From: Clostridia bacterium
Lineage (GTDB): Bacteria; Bacillota; Clostridia; TANB77; CAG-508
Direction of reading: 5' to 3'
Assembly (NCBI GenBank): GCA_900754285.1
Contig: CAAECB010000046.1
Location: 1 to 63,652 of the forward strand
Length of the DNA stretch: 63,652 bases
Shown here: piece after piece, positions 59,669-63,652 of the stretch
Position numbering within the stretch: the stretch's first letter is position 1
Layout: the number at the start of each line of letters is the position of its first letter
The notes under the pieces: model-generated
What the model was told of the DNA's origin: nothing
Seen by the model: only the letters and a program-made list of their open reading frames with translations
The model's database searches: none
Translations under genes and position numbers: made by a program

Positions 59669-62077
59669 TTATTTAACAACTATATTGTAAATTTTATTTT
59701 TAACATAAATTTCTTTAACAATTGACTTATCACCTAATTTACTATCAATTGCATTATGAACTTTTTCTTTAATTGAATTTTCATCTTCATCTTTTTCAAT
59801 TTGAATAGTTGTTTTTAGTTTTCCATTAAATTGAATAGGTAAAGTGATTTCATTAGAAACAGTTTTAGCTTCATCATATTCTGGCCAGTTTTCATAAGCA
59901 ATGCTATCAGTATGACCAAGTACTGCCCATAATTCCTCTGTAATATGAGGAGCAACAGGGTTCAACAATTTTAGAAAACCTTCTGCATATTCAACAGGGA
60001 AGATACCACCATTATTAACTGATTTTGTTACAGTATTTATAAAAATCATCATTTGAGAAATAGCAGTATTAAAGTTCATAGTTTCATAATCATTAGTAAC
60101 TTTCTTAACAGTAAAATTATAAACTCTTTCCAAATCTGTATCATTAGATTTTTCTTGAGATAATTTACCAGATTCAGTATATAATCTCCAAACTCTATCC
60201 AAGAATTTACGGCTACCATCAATACCATTAGTATCCCAAGGTTTAGCAGCATCAATAGGTCCCATAAACATTTCATAAACTCTTAAACTATCTGCACCAT
60301 ATTGTTTAACCATATCGTCAGGATTAATAACATTACCTTTTGATTTGCTCATTTTTTCACCATTAGGACCCAAAATCATACCTTGATGACGTAATTTTGC
60401 AAATGGTTCTTTAACAGGAGAGACACCTTTTTTATATAAAAATTGATTCCAAAATCTTGAATATAAAAGATGACCTACAGCATGTTCTGGACCACCCATA
60501 TATAAATCAACAGGCATCCAATGTTTTAAAAGTTCTTTATTTGCAAGTTCTTCTTGATTATGTGGATCAATATATCTTAAGAAATACCAGCTTGAACCCG
60601 CAGAACCAGGCATTGTACTTGTTTCTCTCTTAGCAGGTTTACCATCAAAACTTGTATTTACCCAATCTATAGCTTTATCTAAAGGTGAAGCACCTGTTTT
60701 AGAAGGACTATAATCTTCAAGTTCAGGTAAAACTAAAGGTAATTCGTTTTCAGGTAAAGTCTCAATTTTATCATCAACAAAAACTACTGGAATTGGTTCA
60801 CCCCAATAACGTTGTCTTGCAAAAATCCATTCACGTAATTTATAATTGATTTTTCTAGTACCAATTTTATTATCTTCAAGCCAAGCAATCATTTTTTGCA
60901 TAGCCTCTTGTTTATCTAATCCATTTAAGAAATCAGAATTGATGTGTGTAGCATCTTCTGTAAAAGCTTGTTTAGAAATATCTCCACCTTCCAAAACAGG
61001 AATAATTTCTAATCCAAATTTTGTAGCAAACTCATAATCTCTTTGATCATGTGCAGGAACAGCCATTATAGCACCTGTACCATAAGAAACCAAAACATAA
61101 TCTGAAATCCAAATAGGGATTTTTTTGTTATTTACAGGATTAATAGCATAACTTCCAGTAAATACACCAGTTTTTTCCTTACTTAATTCAGTTCTTTCTA
61201 AATCAGATTTTGAAGCAGCCAATTTTATATAATTTTCAACATCTGCTAATTGTTCAGGTGTTGTAATTTTTTTAACAAGTTCATGTTCTGGAGATAGAAC
61301 ACAATATGTAGCTCCAAATAGAGTATCTGGTCTTGTTGTAAAAACTTTGAAATCCAAATTATCAAAACCATCAACTTTAAAATCAAGTTCAGCACCTTCT
61401 GATTTACCAATCCAATTACGTTGAATTTCTTTAGTAGATTCAGGCCAATCAATCTCATTTAAGCCATCTAGTAAGCTCTCAGCATATTTTGGAATATCCA
61501 AAACCCATTGTTTCATATTTTTACGAACAACAGGGAAACCGCCTCTTTCACTTTTACCATCAATAACTTCATCATTTGAAAGAACACATCCTAAACCTTC
61601 ACACCAATTAACAGGCATCTCAACTAATTTTGCTAAACCTTCTTTATACAATTGAATAAAAATCCATTGAGTCCATTTATAAAAATCAGGATCACAAGTT
61701 GAAACCTCTTTATCCCAATCAAAAGAAAATCCAAGCATTTTCAATTGTTTAGTAAAAGTCTCAATATTTTGTTTAGTAAAACCTGCAGGATGATTACCAG
61801 TCTTAATAGCATATTGTTCAGCAGGAAGGCCAAAAGAATCAAATCCCATAGGATGTAAAACATTATAACCTTGCATTCTTTTCATTCTTGACATTATATC
61901 TGTTGCAGTATACCCCTCTGGATGCCCAACATGAAGACCTTGTCCAGATGGATATGGAAACATATCTAATGCATAATATTTTGGTTTTGAGAAGTCCCAC
62001 ACGTCTGTTTTAAAAGTATGATGATCTTCCCAATATTTTTGCCATTTCTTTTCAACTTCTAAATGATTGTAAGTCAT
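59669..62077 (-). CDS. leuS: Leucyl-tRNA synthetase
   Basis: Class I synthetase charging tRNA-Leu. Seen: the HIGH-type motif PYPSGQGLHVGHPEGY, the editing (CP1) domain with FTTRPDTLFGATYCVLSPEH and GTGAIMAVPAHDQRDYEFA, MPGSAGSSWYFLRYIDPHN, and KMSKSKGNVINPDD. 802 aa is bacterial length. Start: ATG 62077 (MTYNHLEVEKKWQKYWED), with GAAAGGA 11 bases upstream; an upstream in-frame ATG at 62104 overlaps this site. No T-box leader, common for leuS in Bacillota, is visible in the short upstream region before the REP repeats. Confidence 0.98.
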   Translation of the reverse strand: MTYNHLEVEKKWQKYWEDHHTFKTDVWDFSKPKYYALDMFPYPSGQGLHVGHPEGYTATDIMSRMKRMQGYNVLHPMGFDSFGLPAEQYAIKTGNHPAGFTKQNIETFTKQLKMLGFSFDWDKEVSTCDPDFYKWTQWIFIQLYKEGLAKLVEMPVNWCEGLGCVLSNDEVIDGKSERGGFPVVRKNMKQWVLDIPKYAESLLDGLNEIDWPESTKEIQRNWIGKSEGAELDFKVDGFDNLDFKVFTTRPDTLFGATYCVLSPEHELVKKITTPEQLADVENYIKLAASKSDLERTELSKEKTGVFTGSYAINPVNNKKIPIWISDYVLVSYGTGAIMAVPAHDQRDYEFATKFGLEIIPVLEGGDISKQAFTEDATHINSDFLNGLDKQEAMQKMIAWLEDNKIGTRKINYKLREWIFARQRYWGEPIPVVFVDDKIETLPENELPLVLPELEDYSPSKTGASPLDKAIDWVNTSFDGKPAKRETSTMPGSAGSSWYFLRYIDPHNQEELANKELLKHWMPVDLYMGGPEHAVGHLLYSRFWNQFLYKKGVSPVKEPFAKLRHQGMILGPNGEKMSKSKGNVINPDDMVKQYGADSLRVYEMFMGPIDAAKPWDTNGIDGSRKFLDRVWRLYTESGKLSQEKSNDTDLERVYNFTVKKVTNDYETMNFNTAISQMMIFINTVTKSVNNGGIFPVEYAEGFLKLLNPVAPHITEELWAVLGHTDSIAYENWPEYDEAKTVSNEITLPIQFNGKLKTTIQIEKDEDENSIKEKVHNAIDSKLGDKSIVKEIYVKNKIYNIVVK

Positions 62078-62163
62078 TTTTATCACATTCCTTTCATGAA
62101 GCATAATTTTACACTATTATATACTTTAAACATCAAAAAATCAACTGATTTTAACAATATTTT

Positions 62164-62226
62164 AGGTGTTTTTGGGGCCGGGGCAAAAAAACACCTAATG
62201 CTTTCGGGGACGGAGTCAAAAACATC
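62164..62226. repeat. Two tandem REP-like units
   Basis: Direct copies AGGTGTTTTTGGGGCCGG (then GGCAAAAAAACACCT) and AATGCTTTCGGGGACGG (then AGTCAAAAACATC). Same family as at 101. The surrounding gap 62105-62381 has no gene. Confidence 0.85.
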
Positions 62227-62381
62227 AGCAAGGATTTAGGGATTTTATAAACAGAGTCAAAAAATATTTAATGAAAATAAAAATGTATATAAAAAGTAAA
62301 ATTAAGATAAAAAATTTTTTTAAAAGGAATATTAATTTTCAAACTTAACAAAAAACAAAAAACAAAGCAGAGGAGGAAAAA

Positions 62382-63122
62382 ATGAAGGAAAAAAAGAAAA
62401 ACGCAAGAGGAATCACGCTAATAGCATTAGTAGTAACAATAGTAGTATTACTAATACTAGCAGGGATAGCAATAAATGCACTAGTAGGAGACAACCGGAA
62501 TACTAAAAAGAGCAGCACAAGCCAAAGAAAAAACGATAATATCCAAAAAAGTAGAAGAAGTAAAATTAGCGTTAACAGAAGTAATAACAGAAAATGAAGG
62601 AGACAGAGAGAAGGTAACGGTAAGCGAGACCTTAGAAAAAATCAAAAAGAATTATAACAGCACAAAAGAAAAAGAAGCGATAATAGGAGAAGCCTTAGGA
62701 GATGAAGAGGACAAATTCCCAGGAGCAATAACATACAAAAAGCCGGCATCAAAATTATCAAAAGATGTAATAGTAACAGTAGACAGCAACTTAAATGTAA
62801 TAGGAGAAACAGCAGACTCTGGAGAAGATGATAGTGGAGAGATACAACAACGTATTTAGATTCTACAGCAAATGGAATTGATTGTCATATGATTTTAAAC
62901 ACTGAATTTGGAACAGAAGGAATTTTGGCATATTCAGAATATGGAACAATATCAACAGAATCAAATGATACAACAACAGGAAATGCTTCTGGAATATATC
63001 AATTAGAATCTGGCAGGGCTGAATATGTTTCAGGAATACATTCAAGTACAAATAGTTATACAAATATTATCGGAAACGAAGATAGTTCTCGTGCGGTAGT
63101 AGTATGTGGAGAAGGTCTATAA
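62382..63122 (+). pseudogene. Pilin-like protein gene with two frameshifts
   Basis: Starts with a clean type IV prepilin-like leader and helix (NARGITLIALVVTIVVLLILAGIAINALVGDN). At about 62493 an extra C in AACCGGAATA shifts the frame; the next frame continues GILKRAAQAKEKTIISKKVEEVKLALTEVI to a stop at about 62859. A second shift near 62847 connects to TTTYLDSTANGIDCHMILNTEFG and ends at 63122. All three parts fit one pseudopilin of about 245 aa. Start: GAGGAGGAAAAA precedes ATG 62382. It could be decayed or phase-variable. It is a paralogue in layout of the prepilin-FGE protein at 30.7 kb. Confidence 0.75.
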
Positions 63123-63142
63123 AATACCAAAATAAAAATTAC

Positions 63143-63181
63143 AGAAAATAGCAAAAAACATTGCTATTTTCTTTTTTTTTT
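63143..63181 (+). terminator. Intrinsic terminator
   Basis: Stem AGAAAATAGCA/TGCTATTTTCT followed by nine T after the pilin-like gene. Confidence 0.85.
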
Positions 63182-63222
63182 AGTAAAATATAATAAAATA
63201 AAAAAAGAAAGGCGGAAAAAGT

Positions 63223-63652
63223 ATGAAACTAAAAATGCCTTATGGAATAAGTAATTATGAGGAATTAATAACAGAAAATTACTATTATGTAGACAAAACA
63301 AAATATATAGAAAAATTAGAAAATCTACCAGAAAAAAGAATAATGTTTTTACGTCCAAGAAAATTCGGAAAAACACTATTTACAAGTGTATTAGAAAATT
63401 ATTATGACAAAAACAAAATAGATAAATTTGAAAAACTATATAGCAATACATATATAGGAAAAAATCCAACAAAATTAAAAAACAGCTATTCAATATTAAG
63501 ATTTAACTTTTCAGGAATAAACACAGAAACAGTAGAAACAACAATGAAAGGATTCAAAGAAAAAGTTTCAATATCAATAGATGGATTTGCAAAAAAATAT
63601 GGAATAGATTTCTATGTAAATCAAGAGCAAACAACAGAAGGAATAATGAGAA
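63223..63652 (+). CDS. AAA-ATPase-like/PD-(D/E)XK nuclease-family protein, 5' part
   Basis: Runs off the window end (143 codons seen). Seen: PYGISNYEELITENYYYVDKTKYIEKLENL, then IMFLRPRKFGKTLFTSVLENYYDKN, a P-loop-like motif (RPRxFGKT), and SILRFNFSGI. This is the start of the PF09820/PF08011 protein type: an AAA-ATPase-like domain fused to a nuclease-like C-terminus, common in many copies in gut Bacillota and Bacteroidota. Start: GAAAGGCGGAAAAAGT precedes ATG 63223. The C-terminal nuclease half is outside the window. Confidence 0.85.
   Translation, partial: MKLKMPYGISNYEELITENYYYVDKTKYIEKLENLPEKRIMFLRPRKFGKTLFTSVLENYYDKNKIDKFEKLYSNTYIGKNPTKLKNSYSILRFNFSGINTETVETTMKGFKEKVSISIDGFAKKYGIDFYVNQEQTTEGIMR

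Noticed and set aside
62105..62381. A T-box leader upstream of leuS
   Set aside because: No T-box motif or specifier hairpin is visible; the interval holds REP-like repeats instead.

Overview
The window is about 64 kb of very A/T-rich DNA with strongly purine-rich coding strands and AAAGGAGG-type ribosome binding sites. It carries spo0A, a spoIVFA-like/spoIVFB pair, a ytaF-like gene and a GerS-like protein. This points to a spore-forming low-GC Bacillota of the class Clostridia, probably an uncultured gut-type lineage; that placement is inference. Bacterial leuS and aspS, a full-length smc, the rpsF-ssb-rpsR block and an initiator tRNA show that this is chromosome and not a plasmid.

Region by region. 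0.1-9.4 kb: comEA, an HD hydrolase, a decayed GNAT acetyltransferase, a DUF3800 protein, tRNA-fMet, a diguanylate cyclase, a PdaC/RsiV-like surface protein, HtrA protease, an orphan ABC substrate-binding protein and an Rpn-like nuclease relative. 9.4-20.6 kb: two small XRE regulators, SMC, YtaF, a Ca2+-type P-ATPase, a radical SAM protein, a frameshifted methyltransferase, a guanylate kinase homologue and a DUF402 protein. 20.6-28.9 kb: rpsF-ssb-rpsR, an unrecognised protein, a PLP lyase, a flavoprotein, a YigZ protein, spo0A, and then an unusual small-RNA/small-peptide locus at 27.2-27.7 kb. 29-37 kb: a sporulation and division cluster (spoIVFA-like, spoIVFB, a prepilin/FGE-fold protein, minD, minE, rodA), dusB, a GerS-like gene and mazF. 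37-40 kb: HD-GYP protein and aspS. 40.1-47.6 kb: an accessory island of TelA, a PP2C phosphatase, a degenerate vWA-like protein, a 509-aa coiled-coil protein, a canonical MIDAS vWA protein and a 782-aa protein with two kinase-like lobes and a zinc knuckle. 47.7-63.6 kb: an XRE regulator, polysaccharide deacetylase, monofunctional transglycosylase, CNNM transporter, WG-repeat protein, patatin lipase, cysteine desulfurase, a large flavoprotein, a nucleotidyltransferase-fold gene with an overlapping partner, a gluzincin-like protein, leuS, a broken pilin-like gene and the start of an AAA-ATPase-like/nuclease gene.

How they work together. Spo0A, SpoIVFA/B, YtaF, GerS and the M23, deacetylase and transglycosylase genes fit sporulation and wall remodelling. 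The GGDEF and HD-GYP proteins suggest c-di-GMP turnover. The most novel-looking units are the vWA/PP2C/kinase/TelA island, which resembles the phosphorylation triads linked to ter stress systems but has no terD-type gene here, and the type I toxin-antitoxin-like locus, where a minus-strand sRNA can pair over 14 positions with the first codons of a 36-codon ORF.

Three dispersed repeat families recur: REP-like units with GTGTTTT/AAAACAC arms around a GGGGMCGG core, a 290-bp near-perfect palindrome at 55.4 kb that ends in those units, and a roughly 100-bp element with conserved stem-loops (three copies).
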